Shown: positions 26,743-36,425 of the stretch, piece by piece | How positions within the stretch are numbered: position 1 is the stretch's first letter | Layout of the letters: the number at the start of each line of letters is the position of its first letter | Assembly: GCA_016208305.1 (NCBI GenBank) | Contig: JACQYI010000009.1 | Location: 682,001-746,000 of the forward strand | Length of the DNA: 64,000 bases | Direction: 5' to 3' | From: Oscillatoriophycideae cyanobacterium NC_groundwater_1537_Pr4_S-0.65um_50_18 | GTDB taxonomy: Bacteria > Cyanobacteriota > Cyanobacteriia > Elainellales > Elainellaceae | Program-made: the position numbers and the translations under genes | Notes under the pieces: model-generated | What the model was told of the DNA's origin: nothing | Seen by the model: the letters and a program-made list of their open reading frames with translations, nothing else | Databases searched by the model: none

Positions 26743-27840
26743 ATGACTGCTACACCTCCCGATAACTCAGACCTTCAGCCCGCTGGAGAGACTTTAGAAC
26801 AAGATCTGGTGCGATCGCTTCGCCGCAAAGAAGGCAACTGGATAGGCTGGGGGCAAACCTGTCAGCAGCTCCAAAAGTTAGGATACTCGCCTCAAAGGGT
26901 TTTTGAAGAAACGGGCTTTGAGCCAATTCAGCAAAACCAGCTCATTGTGGCCGCCCAAGTCTATGGATCAGTAGAGAGCGGCGGCGCATCTCCAGAAGTT
27001 TTGGCGCGGTTTGAGCGAACGGGCAGCGACTCACTTTATGCCCTACGCATTTTGACGCAATCTGAACGGGTCGAGGCGGCAAACCTACTCGTTGCCAAAG
27101 GCTTAGATTCTGAGGGAGCCCATGAAGTTGCCAAAGCGCTGAAGGAATATTCCCGCCTATCCAAAAAGCCAGAAGAGTTTGCCAGCTATCCTGATGATGC
27201 CGTCGCCTATGCCTATTGGAAGCTAGCCCGACAGCAGTCTGATCTTCAGGCGCGATCGCGTCTCATTGCCCTGGGTTTGCGCTTTGCCCAAAGTGCATCA
27301 GCCCGCCAACAGATTGAGAAGCTCTTAACTGATTTCACCGTCACCCGCAGCCGTCCAGCTCCCCGCATGCCTTTTTACCGCATGGAGTCTGTTGATGAAC
27401 AGCCAGTGGTGATTCCGGTAGCGGGCAAAATGCCCCTCAGCACGGCTGATCTTAAAGCGGTGCCTATGGTGAGCGCAGAAGGTCTGTTTCAAATCGTGAA
27501 GTTTTCTGGCGCAGGAGCTTGGGTGGCGCTTCCGGGATGGCAAGTTGTCTTGGCTTCCGAAGATCCGGTGATGGTGCTGATTTCGAGTGAGCAATTGCCC
27601 ACTTCGACGCTGGATGCGCCCCTGGAGACTGTAGAGGAGATGCTGATCATGGTGGATCGATCGCAGCGCCAATGGGACAGTGAGAGCTACTTTATCCTCG
27701 ATGATGCGGGGCAACTGCGAATTGACTGGTCTGAGGAAGCCCCTGAACTATCGGTTCTAGGGAAAGTCGTGCTCGTGCTGCGCCCTAAGAAAGTTCTGGA
27801 TGAGGATTTCAATAAGCAGCTCTGGCAGCTAGATGAGTAA
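26743..27840 (+). CDS. raf1: RuBisCO accumulation factor 1
   Basis: The protein has 365 residues from ATG 26743; the frame is open from 26593 but the extra 50 residues overlap URC4 and are not family-like. Raf1 is the RbcL2 assembly chaperone of cyanobacteria and chloroplasts. The N-terminal alpha domain is recognisable (LRRKEGNWIGWGQTCQQLQK, then VFEETGFEPIQQNQL, then LKEYSRLSKKPEEFASYPDD). The C-terminal beta domain contains AGAWVALPGWQVVLAS. Positions of both domains and the length agree with the family. No RuBisCO genes are in the window. Confidence 0.92.
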   Translation: MTATPPDNSDLQPAGETLEQDLVRSLRRKEGNWIGWGQTCQQLQKLGYSPQRVFEETGFEPIQQNQLIVAAQVYGSVESGGASPEVLARFERTGSDSLYALRILTQSERVEAANLLVAKGLDSEGAHEVAKALKEYSRLSKKPEEFASYPDDAVAYAYWKLARQQSDLQARSRLIALGLRFAQSASARQQIEKLLTDFTVTRSRPAPRMPFYRMESVDEQPVVIPVAGKMPLSTADLKAVPMVSAEGLFQIVKFSGAGAWVALPGWQVVLASEDPVMVLISSEQLPTSTLDAPLETVEEMLIMVDRSQRQWDSESYFILDDAGQLRIDWSEEAPELSVLGKVVLVLRPKKVLDEDFNKQLWQLDE

Positions 27841-27981
27841 ATTGAGCGCTGAGGCGGGCTTTTTTCGGGTCTTGCTTCAAACTGAGAATTGCTGCTATTA
27901 CTCAGGTGCAATTGCTTTCCAACCAGTTATCCTGGTACCATATTCGGACTTTATAGGGTTGGATATTTCTAACCTCCGACC

Positions 27982-28401
27982 ATGCCAGCAAGGTTGCAAA
28001 TTAAAGCAGAAGATTGCTCTCCTCTGGGACAATTCATTCTGAAATATTTGGAGGAGCAGGGCATCAGCATGAATCGCCTAGCTGAATTGTCAGGCGTACC
28101 GCAGCCTCGGCTACGGGGAGCCTGCTTTAAAGGCACCTGCCCTACTCCTGAAACCTTAAGAAAGCTAGCTAGGGTGATGGGGAAGCATCACTTAGAGCTG
28201 TATACCCTAGCCTACGAAGGCAGAATAGAGCAGATTCCTGGCGATGCAGATGACAACTCGCTGGATATGTTGATGCGAGAGCTGTTTGAAACCGCTAGAG
28301 AGCTAGGACTCACCGTACCCAAAATTCGCCCCTCTAAAGCTAAAATCCGCAAAGCGCTGCTGGAGTTAGGGTTTCGCGTAGAGAGCGATGAATCTGCCTG
28401 A
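27982..28401 (+). CDS. HTH (XRE-like) DNA-binding protein
   Basis: The protein has 139 residues. Residues ~14-70 form a lambda-repressor-like helix-turn-helix (LEEQGISMNRLAELSGVPQP, then TPETLRKLARVMG). The helical C-terminal half ends in KIRPSKAKIRKALLELGFRV and may be a dimerisation segment. Target unknown. ATG 27982 has no strong Shine-Dalgarno. It is followed by a HIP1-centred palindromic terminator and converges on cpcG, so a link with the phycobilisome genes is possible but unproven. Confidence 0.7.
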   Translation: MPARLQIKAEDCSPLGQFILKYLEEQGISMNRLAELSGVPQPRLRGACFKGTCPTPETLRKLARVMGKHHLELYTLAYEGRIEQIPGDADDNSLDMLMRELFETARELGLTVPKIRPSKAKIRKALLELGFRVESDESA

Positions 28402-28469
28402 AGCAAGGCCAGAACTCAGGCAAATTGAACCCCACAAATCAGCTATAAAAACTGAAGGGGAAAAAACTG

Positions 28470-28499
28470 AAGGGGAAAGGGCGATCGCCCTTTCCCCTT
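28470..28499. terminator. 30-bp palindromic terminator built on HIP1
   Basis: Fifteen-bp perfect arms without loop, AAGGGGAAAGGGCGA and its complement. The centre is the HIP1 octamer GCGATCGC (28481-28488). A-rich and T-rich flanks give intrinsic-terminator character on both strands between the convergent HTH and cpcG genes. Confidence 0.75.
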
Positions 28500-28646
28500 T
28501 ACAATTATTAAAAAGCATAAATAGCTTTGTGCCGAAGCCGCCAAACTATTTATGCAAGTTATTCATGCAAGAAGATCGTTGAGAACGAGCACTTTAAGGA
28601 GCTGTGATACATTTATCGCACCACAACCCTTTAGCGCCTGTCCTCT

Positions 28647-29402
28647 CTACTTCTTACGGTAAGGCACAGACTGCTCGATGTTGATGTTCAACGCCGAGAT
28701 TCTCTGAGGTGGATTGCTACGGGGATTGATGCTCCGCGCCATGTCAAGAAACTGATCAGGGCTACCCGCTCTACTTTGCTTATCTTGGGGGATGTAGCTG
28801 CGAACCGTAGTTTGCCAGATAACCTGTGGGAAGCCCAGCTTGCCGCGATAGTAGTCATTGTAGCGGGGAGACTTGATGTTGAAAGGCAACTCACCTTCCG
28901 ATCGCCCAGGCAGAACCCGGCGGCGCTGGTAAGGCAGGATATCGTAGCCAAAAGCACTCAGATACTCTTCGCTATTGAGCAGTTGGTCTACAAAACCGAC
29001 AATACCCTTAGTCGCCACAACGATCGACCAAGCAATCTTTTCGCGCTCGCTATAGACATCGCGACCCAACACCCGCTGCACGGTTTGCTCTACAAAGCGG
29101 TAGTTGCTATTGAGTTCATAGAAACTGCGCTTGTAGGTATTGGAAAGCAACAATCCACGTACAAAGTCGCGTACTGTGATTTGACCGCTACGGAGTTGAG
29201 ACTCCAAAAACCGCTCCCGATCAGCCGCAAAGGCATGAAAGAAAAACTGACGATAGGCTGCTTCAATCAGCAAGTCCATGTCTGAGGGAGAAAGCAAGTT
29301 CTCTGTAGAGTAGATCCTGGGCTGCTCATCCCCAGGAACTTCATAGCCCGTGACCCGCTGATTTTGGCTAGCAGGGGAATATTCTAAAAGAGGAATTGCC
29401 AC
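28647..29402 (-). CDS. cpcG: Phycobilisome rod-core linker
   Basis: The protein has 251 residues from GTG 29402; GGGAG lies 11 nt upstream, and the family N-terminus is (M)xIPLLEYxPxSQNQRV. It links peripheral rods to the allophycocyanin core. The linker-polypeptide domain covers residues ~15-180 ([20 protein letters not shown], then [20 protein letters not shown], then [17 protein letters not shown]). The C-terminal tail ([20 protein letters not shown]) is soluble, unlike the paralogue upstream, which fits core attachment. Lies 344 nt downstream of the cpcL gene. Confidence 0.92.
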   Translation of the reverse strand: MAIPLLEYSPASQNQRVTGYEVPGDEQPRIYSTENLLSPSDMDLLIEAAYRQFFFHAFAADRERFLESQLRSGQITVRDFVRGLLLSNTYKRSFYELNSNYRFVEQTVQRVLGRDVYSEREKIAWSIVVATKGIVGFVDQLLNSEEYLSAFGYDILPYQRRRVLPGRSEGELPFNIKSPRYNDYYRGKLGFPQVIWQTTVRSYIPQDKQSRAGSPDQFLDMARSINPRSNPPQRISALNINIEQSVPYRKK

Positions 29403-29746
29403 GCTTATCAACACTCCCTTTTCTTACGAAATCTTACAAATTACTCATAATCATACGGGACAAGGGAAAGCATTATTCGATATAGTCTGATAAAAATTAC
29501 ATAACTTAACAGCCTGTTAAACTTCGCTGAGATTTGACTGTGAGAAACGTCTGAAATGCTCTGCCAGCAAAAGATCCCAGCTTTCTAGTTATTACCACAA
29601 AATGCGGCCTGTCGCAGAAAATTTAGAACTCCTGGCTGAATCTTGGTTCCTCTAGAGGAACCAAGATTCAGCCACAGCACTTTGCACGCTGTAGCGCGGC
29701 TAAACCTGATGGTTGCAGCCACAGATGAATGAAGAAAATCGATCGC
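29403..29746. other. 344-bp region between cpcL and cpcG
   Basis: Contains the 42-bp perfect palindrome just after the cpcL stop; the rest is presumably the cpcG promoter and leader. No ORF supported. Confidence 0.5.
29633..29674 (-). terminator. 42-bp perfect palindrome after cpcL
   Basis: Arms 29633-29653 and 29654-29674 are exact complements (21 bp, no loop; centre CCTCTAGAGG). It lies 73 nt past the cpcL stop. It would form a very stable hairpin that could end or protect the cpcL transcript. Confidence 0.65.
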
Positions 29747-30502
29747 CTATCCCGGATTCACGGCTGCGGCAGAAATTGCCAGAGAAAGGAGAATCAGCAC
29801 CAGAAGCACCAGGGTTAAGCCCGATGCCCGCGTCCAGTTAGCACGGCGGACAAAGGTGGCAAAATCGAAGGGTTCAAATTTTCCAAACAGTCCCTCAGCC
29901 CGATCGCTCAAGCCAAAAGCATGGGGGTTAGGCAACCGATCGCGATAGTCTGTCCCGTAGCGGGCCATGCGAGCAAAAGGCAAATCTCCTTGGAGCCGCT
30001 GAGGCAAAACTCGGCGCTGCTGATAGGGCACCGTATTCTCCCCAAAGCGATCGTTGTACTCCTCGCTATTCAACAAATCGTTAATAAAACCCTGTAGCCC
30101 TTTCGTCGCTAAAACGATCGACCAAGAGAGTTTTTCGCGATCGCTATACACCTGCCGCCCAAGAACCCGCTGCACGCAAAGTTCGACAAAGCGGTAATTG
30201 TTGTTGGCATCATAATTCAAGCGCCGAAACGAGTCAGAGGTGACTAATCCTCGAATAAATTCTTTGACCGTGATCTGTCCGGCTTTGAGTTGAGACTCTA
30301 AAAGGACTTGACGGTTGCTAGACAGCATTTGCTGTTCATGAAAGATCTGCCGATAGGCAGCAACGATTAAAGTATCCAGCTCACCGGCAGATAGCAAGCT
30401 CTCAGTGGTGTAAATTCTTGGCTGTTCATCGCCAGGAATTTCAAAGCTAGCGACCCGTTGATTTTGGGAGGTTGGAGCATACTCTAGCAAAGGAATTGAC
30501 AT
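29747..30502 (-). CDS. cpcL: Membrane-anchored phycobilisome rod linker (CpcL type)
   Basis: The protein has 251 residues, a paralogue of the neighbouring CpcG: same start (MSIPLLEYAPTSQNQRV) and linker domain (NYRFVELCVQRVLGRQVYSD, GFINDLLNSEEYNDRFG). The C-terminal ~25 residues (SGLTLVLLVLILLSLAISAA) form a single transmembrane helix. This is the mark of CpcG2/CpcL proteins, which assemble core-less phycobilisome rods and bring them to photosystem I at the thylakoid membrane. ATG 30502 is clear. Both linker forms are encoded side by side here. Confidence 0.92.
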   Translation of the reverse strand: MSIPLLEYAPTSQNQRVASFEIPGDEQPRIYTTESLLSAGELDTLIVAAYRQIFHEQQMLSSNRQVLLESQLKAGQITVKEFIRGLVTSDSFRRLNYDANNNYRFVELCVQRVLGRQVYSDREKLSWSIVLATKGLQGFINDLLNSEEYNDRFGENTVPYQQRRVLPQRLQGDLPFARMARYGTDYRDRLPNPHAFGLSDRAEGLFGKFEPFDFATFVRRANWTRASGLTLVLLVLILLSLAISAAAVNPG

Positions 30503-30721
30503 AAATTACCTCAGTCTAAAAGGATTTATTCTCATGAAGAATTCCGGCATCGAGCCAGTAAAAACATTGATTTAAACTCTACTGTCCGCTTACGGAATCT
30601 CAAAACTTAGGATACGCCTGATAGGTACTTCAACCTACGAAGTGTAAGAGAAAGCATTAATTTGTAATATGCGATGCTGCCAATTTGCAGGGAAAAGTCC
30701 CTGCCACAACGCATTTCCCGA

Positions 30722-31294
30722 TTAAACCAGACCCTGCCAAAATGCCAGAGGATCGGCTGTGGACGGACAATAGGGATAGTATCGCAAGAGTTCTTCGAGG
30801 CTGGCTTCAGTATGGGAATGAGTCGGTGGAGGCGCGATGCCTAAACCTAGACAAAGATGAGAGAGCGATCGCGCAAATTGCGAATGATGCCCTGGAGAAC
30901 CCGCATGGGCATGGGCATACTCATGAACCACCAGCAAAAGCCAGTCTTGTGGATGTACTCGTCCTACATCAATCAGCAGCGTGAAGGGATGCGTCTGAAA
31001 GTTGCAGAATCCATCTAAGCCAAAAGTCTGAGCTAGAGGAGCCGCAAAGATTTGTGCTGCTGGGTGCTCCCAGAGATGAAAACAGTCCTGGCAAGCTTGA
31101 AGATAGGCTCTCAGTTGTACATTTACGGATTCAATATGTTCACCGATCCAGGTACAGATGAGAGTACGGCGATCGACATCGTGCACTGCATCTACCATCT
31201 CTGGCTCTGGGGCTAAACTACGCACGCCGTACAGGTAGTCTAACCCGCGAGTAAAGGGATCGGCGCTAGTGGTGATGATGAGATTATTTATCAA
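30722..31294 (-). CDS. HExxH putative zinc-metalloprotease-like protein
   Basis: The protein has 190 residues and contains HEYAHAHAGSPGHHSQF (~130-146), a zincin HExxH with a downstream histidine cluster as possible further ligands. A Cys/His-bearing region (CQDCFHLWEH) lies in the first half. No signal peptide, so likely cytosolic. No named family is recognised; similarity to SprT-like or peptidase-inhibitor zincins is only by the motif. The start is a TTG at 31294 with AAGG about 5 nt upstream; an internal ATG at residue 34-36 is an alternative. It lies downstream of cpeS in the same direction, separated by a repeat/hairpin element. Confidence 0.6.
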   Translation of the reverse strand: MINNLIITTSADPFTRGLDYLYGVRSLAPEPEMVDAVHDVDRRTLICTWIGEHIESVNVQLRAYLQACQDCFHLWEHPAAQIFAAPLAQTFGLDGFCNFQTHPFTLLIDVGRVHPQDWLLLVVHEYAHAHAGSPGHHSQFARSLSHLCLGLGIAPPPTHSHTEASLEELLRYYPYCPSTADPLAFWQGLV

Positions 31295-31428
31295 AAACCT
31301 TACATATCCTCGACTGATACACCTTGTCTAGCCCTAGCCATCCCTCTAAAGAGCGGGAGCCAATTAGCCCAATTCTTTTCAAATGTTAATTCGCAGTTTG
31401 TAGGAATTCCTAGTAATAGAACATCTCG

Positions 31429-31529
31429 CTTAGGATCACAAATTAATCTGCAATAGATTTCTGGAAGTGCCGTCCAGAGGGCAGCGCTTCCAGAAATCTA
31501 TTGGGTTTTATTTAATCCATAATCCTTAG
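31429..31529 (+). repeat. Dispersed inverted-repeat element, copy A
   Basis: Imperfect terminal inverted repeats (CTTAGGATC...AAATTAA and its counterpart TTAATCC...ATCCTTAG) enclose a 20-bp stem (31451-31470 / 31484-31503, one G-T pair). Related copies occur at 43449-43507 and 52902-52997. Copy A also serves as a terminator-like hairpin after cpeS. Confidence 0.6.
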
Positions 31530-31539
31530 CAAGCTATTG

Positions 31540-32130
31540 TTACCCACCGAACAGAGAAAAGTATTTTTCAGGTTCAGCAGCCTTCTCGTTAGAGACATCC
31601 TCTGCATCTTCTGCAATGCGAAATTCAGTACAAAAAGTAGCCGTACTAAAGCCGCCAAACCGTTTGACGGTGCTAGTTCGCATCCGCAGACTGGGGCTAG
31701 GAAACCAAAAGCGCTCTTCCGAACTCATGGTTTCGTACTCCGTCGTTAGGACTAAGCCATCTTCTTCGTCCATGTGGTAATGTCCGGCAACCGGGACAAT
31801 CTCGGCATATCCGCGCTCTCGCAACATAATGCCTTGGCGGGGTTGCTCAGCATCCGGAATCAAGGCAAAGACGGTAGAACCTTGATGATTTTCATCTTCT
31901 TTGTCCCAACCCATAGACCCTTCCCAAGAGACAAAGGCACCCCCGATCGCCAGTTTGGGGTCAACCTCATGCAGCTTGCAGATCTCGACGACTTGAGGAT
32001 GATCGGCGGCAAGAGCCTCAACCCGGATCTCTGATTCTCCGGCCTCAGAACGCCTGAAGGCAAGGTGATGGGTCGTGCGCTGCGATCGCCATTTCCCAGT
32101 ACTTAGCTGAAAAAACTCCATTACATCCAT
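31540..32130 (-). CDS. cpeS: Phycobiliprotein lyase CpcS/CpeS family
   Basis: The protein has 196 residues, the usual length. It is a lipocalin-like bilin lyase: MEFFQLSTGKWRSQRTTHHL, GAFVSWEGSMGWDK, FALIPD, LRERGYAEIVPVAGHYHMDE and RFWFPSPSLRMRTSTV are all family hallmarks. In phycoerythrin-producing strains CpeS attaches phycoerythrobilin to Cys80 of CpeB; the CpcS form does the same for phycocyanobilin on Cys84-type sites. Proximity to cpeBA favours CpeS. Start at ATG 32130 (an ATG at 32121 is close). It diverges from nblA. Confidence 0.85.
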   Translation of the reverse strand: MDVMEFFQLSTGKWRSQRTTHHLAFRRSEAGESEIRVEALAADHPQVVEICKLHEVDPKLAIGGAFVSWEGSMGWDKEDENHQGSTVFALIPDAEQPRQGIMLRERGYAEIVPVAGHYHMDEEDGLVLTTEYETMSSEERFWFPSPSLRMRTSTVKRFGGFSTATFCTEFRIAEDAEDVSNEKAAEPEKYFSLFGG

Positions 32131-32555
32131 TGCAAGCTAGCCCTAAATAACGATATCTCCACTGATTTCTTTATTATGACTCCAAACTATGACTCCAAAT
32201 AATCGAGCGATCGACAGCTCTACAGCTTCCAAAAATACTGGCCTATTTAGTCCATGAGGTCGAGCTTGTATCCAACCTACAACTGGGAACGCTAAAATGG
32301 CATTATTCGGAAACGTCTAAAACTGCTCACTTGTCAAACACCTGTAATTTTTGTTAACCTTAAGTCATCAGAACCAAGGTAGGTAAATCAAAGAGTTTTA
32401 CCCCAGCTAGGCTGCTCAATCTCAGTAGTCTGAGCCATTTGAGGGATTTTAACCCCAGCTAAAGACCCACCCTTAGAGACAGGTAATCTTGTTAAGTTTC
32501 ACGATACAAAGTGCAGATACGCCCTAGTGTTGCAAAGCAACGGAGCATAAGTACT
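32131..32555. promoter_or_regulatory. Divergent cpeS / nblA upstream region, 425 bp
   Basis: This should contain promoters for both genes. One direct repeat is visible: TTTTACCCCAGCTA (~32397) and TTTTAACCCCAGCTA (~32448), about 50 bp apart, which could bind a regulator of nblA. No chromatic-acclimation L-box (TTGCACA direct repeat) was found. Confidence 0.4.
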
Positions 32556-32723
32556 ATGGACATCCCTATGGGTCTCAACTTAGAGCAAGAGTTTACGCTT
32601 AAGACCTATGAAGCGCAGGTCAAAAACTTAAGCACAGAAGAATCTCAAGAATTTCTTCTAGAAGTGCTAAGGCAATTAATGATTAAAGAAAACATGATTA
32701 AGCACTTGATTAAGCAGGCTTGA
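32556..32723 (+). CDS. nblA: Phycobilisome degradation protein NblA
   Basis: The protein has 55 residues from ATG 32556; the frame is open from 32511 but NblA is always 54-65 residues. It is a small helical adaptor that dimerises and targets phycobiliproteins to Clp protease during nutrient stress. Family features: QEFTLKTYEAQVKNLSTEES, then EFLLEVLRQLMIKENMIKHL. GGAG lies about 10 nt upstream. It is encoded immediately upstream of cpeBA in the same direction, with a hairpin between, and clpC (the likely partner ATPase) lies 21 kb away in this window. Confidence 0.93.
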   Translation: MDIPMGLNLEQEFTLKTYEAQVKNLSTEESQEFLLEVLRQLMIKENMIKHLIKQA

Positions 32724-33569
<846 letters not shown>

Positions 33570-33636
33570 TCAATCGCCCACGCGATTCGCTCAGGAAGAT
33601 TGAAGCTTACAGTCAAAATTCATTTGGGAGATTTAA

Positions 33637-34134
<498 letters not shown>

Positions 34135-34314
34135 TTGAGTGGTCTGGGTTGATCTGCCTGAGTCAAATTGCAAGAGCTTGTGATTTCATGACAGGATAGA
34201 TTTTGCCCCTGCAAACCTGGGGGTTCTTGGCTGTTTGCTTTGCCTGTTCAGGTTAAGTAATTGCAAAGAATCTCCAGGTTTGTTTTGTTTTAAGCCGCTC
34301 TCAGCCGCTTTCCT

Positions 34315-35586
34315 ATGGACAAACGTTTTTTTAAGCTTTTCAATCTGACCGAAGATCAGGCGATCGCCCTGCTGGATACGCCTCAAGATCAGCTCAGCGA
34401 AGATGATTCTCGCTATATTGCAGCTTCTCATCTGGTGAATTTTCCTACGGAGCGATCGATTCAGGCGTTGATGCGAGCTGTGCAGCAAACCGATCCGGCC
34501 TTAGACAACCGCATTGTTCGACGTAAGTCAGTGGAAACTTTGGGCTGGCTAGAAGCACCTCAAGCTTTGCCGTTAATTCACACCTGTCTGGCAGATGAAG
34601 ACTGCTATATGGTGGAAAATGCCGTGTGGGCGATCGGCGAAATTGGCACCGATGATCCCGATATTTTAGAAGATGTAGCAAAGCTGCTAGACAAGCCAGG
34701 GCAAACCCACCGGGTCATTATTCACACCTTAGCAAAGCTAGGCTACAAGCCCTCTCTAGAGCGCATTCGCAACTTTACTGAAAGCACTGACCCAACCACT
34801 GCCAGTGCTGCGATCACAGCCGTTTGTCGTTTTACCCAAGATTATTCTGAGATGGGAAAAGTTGTAGCCATGCTGCAACACCCGAACGTCCTGGCGCGAC
34901 GCTTGTCGATCCAGGATTTAATTGATGCCCATTACGACGCTGCTATTCCTCAGATTGCCCGCTGTCCGGTGTCGCTAGTGTTTCGGTTGCGCGGCATTCG
35001 GCTACTGGCAGAGGCTGCTGGAGAAGCGATCGCGTTTGAAACCATTCAGCCTGATCTTGAGCGGGTTTTGTATGATCACCCCAAAGACTTAGATCTCGTC
35101 CATCGCTATGAACAGCCGCCAGCTTTGCCTGCGCTGATTCGGGGGCTGTATGAAACTGACTTTGGGCGCTGCTATCTGGCGGTGCAAACGATCCTCGAAA
35201 ACTATGCTGAAGAGGCTCCTGAAGCCCTATTTGCCACCTACGCCGAGGAGGCTGTCTACGACTATGGAGCACATTTCCATGTCGTTAAGCTGTTTGGCTG
35301 GCTGAAACATGCTCCTGCCTACGATCTGCTGATTGAGGCTTTGCACAACACCCAGCCGCAGTTTCAAAAGTCACGGGCGGGAGCGGCGATCGCCTTGGGC
35401 GAACTGGGCGATCAGCGAGCTATTCCCGAACTCAAAGCCTGCCTGGAAACCAAAATTTGGGATCTCAAATATGCGGCGCTCATGTCTCTTGAAAAGCTGG
35501 GCGATCGCGGCTATGAGCAAGTTATAGATGATCCGGATTGGCTGGTTCGGGCGAAGGCAAAGTCGCAGCAGCGCCAACTGGCCTAG
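34315..35586 (+). CDS. cpeY: Phycoerythrobilin lyase CpeY (HEAT repeats)
   Basis: The protein has 423 residues of HEAT-like repeats, close to the usual ~430. The start MDKRFFKLFNLTEDQAIALL is characteristic, as are RRKSVETLGWLEA, ADEDCYMVENAVWAIGEIGT and the C-terminal RAGAAIALGELGDQRAIPEL. With CpeZ it attaches phycoerythrobilin to Cys82 of CpeA. It lies 180 nt downstream of cpeA and upstream of cpeZ (119 nt), in the order known from other phycoerythrin strains. Confidence 0.92.
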   Translation: MDKRFFKLFNLTEDQAIALLDTPQDQLSEDDSRYIAASHLVNFPTERSIQALMRAVQQTDPALDNRIVRRKSVETLGWLEAPQALPLIHTCLADEDCYMVENAVWAIGEIGTDDPDILEDVAKLLDKPGQTHRVIIHTLAKLGYKPSLERIRNFTESTDPTTASAAITAVCRFTQDYSEMGKVVAMLQHPNVLARRLSIQDLIDAHYDAAIPQIARCPVSLVFRLRGIRLLAEAAGEAIAFETIQPDLERVLYDHPKDLDLVHRYEQPPALPALIRGLYETDFGRCYLAVQTILENYAEEAPEALFATYAEEAVYDYGAHFHVVKLFGWLKHAPAYDLLIEALHNTQPQFQKSRAGAAIALGELGDQRAIPELKACLETKIWDLKYAALMSLEKLGDRGYEQVIDDPDWLVRAKAKSQQRQLA

Positions 35587-35705
35587 TCTCTTGCTGGCTT
35601 AGTCGCTTACCGTAACCTGGCTTACCACCGCTTTTGTAGAAGCCTTTCTACTGAAACTTAGCTTCAATTGATCAGACTTTTTAGAATTTCACTATCAAGA
35701 GCGCC

Positions 35706-36314
35706 ATGTCCACCGAAGATCTTTTGCAACAGCTTAAACATCCCAACCCCCACCTCCGCGATCGCGCCATGTGGGAACTGGCCGAGAACCCCGACGAAAC
35801 CACCATTCCTCGGCTGATGAGCATTTTGGATGAGGAAGATACGACCTACCGACGGGCGGCTGTTAAGGCATTAGGGGCGATCGGGTTTGATGCCATTCCG
35901 CCTTTGGTAGAGGCACTGCTGCACAGCGAGAATGTCACGGTGCGAGGAAGTTGTGCTAAGGCTCTAGCGCAGATCGCCATTAATCATCCCGAAGTCCCCT
36001 TTCCAGATGAGGGCGTGCAGGGTTTAAAAACGGCGCTAAATGATGCTAATCCTGTGGTTCATATTGCTGCCGTCATGGCATTGGGTGAGATTGGCACTCC
36101 TGTGGTGGATATCTTAATTGAGGCACTGCAAGCGACCGACAACCCAGCCCTGGGTATTTCGCTGGTCAATGCCCTGGGTTCGATTGGCGACAGTCGTGGG
36201 GTCGAGGTTTTGACGGCTTTGATCAACGATGAATCTGCGGATTCCTATGTCCGAGAATCTGCCACCAGTGCTCTGTCTCGTTTGGAGCAAATGGCAAAGT
36301 TTAAGGGAGGATAG
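35706..36314 (+). CDS. cpeZ: CpeZ, bilin-lyase chaperone (HEAT repeats)
   Basis: The protein has 202 residues, almost entirely HEAT/PBS-lyase repeats (HPNPHLRDRAMWELAENPDE, EDTTYRRAAVKALGAIGFDA, NPVVHIAAVMALGEIGTPVV). CpeZ helps CpeY and CpeF, acting as a chaperone-like partner in phycoerythrin chromophorylation. The identification rests on length, motif order and position right after cpeY. ATG 35706 is clear. Confidence 0.9.
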   Translation: MSTEDLLQQLKHPNPHLRDRAMWELAENPDETTIPRLMSILDEEDTTYRRAAVKALGAIGFDAIPPLVEALLHSENVTVRGSCAKALAQIAINHPEVPFPDEGVQGLKTALNDANPVVHIAAVMALGEIGTPVVDILIEALQATDNPALGISLVNALGSIGDSRGVEVLTALINDESADSYVRESATSALSRLEQMAKFKGG

Positions 36315-36425
36315 AAGAGGGGTGTGAGCGGTTTTGATCTTGAGCGGCGCAAACGGCGCAAAAAAATAGCTCATCGGTTTCAACCCTGACCTCGACCCAT
36401 CCCTCTATTCCATCTCTAGTGAGCC

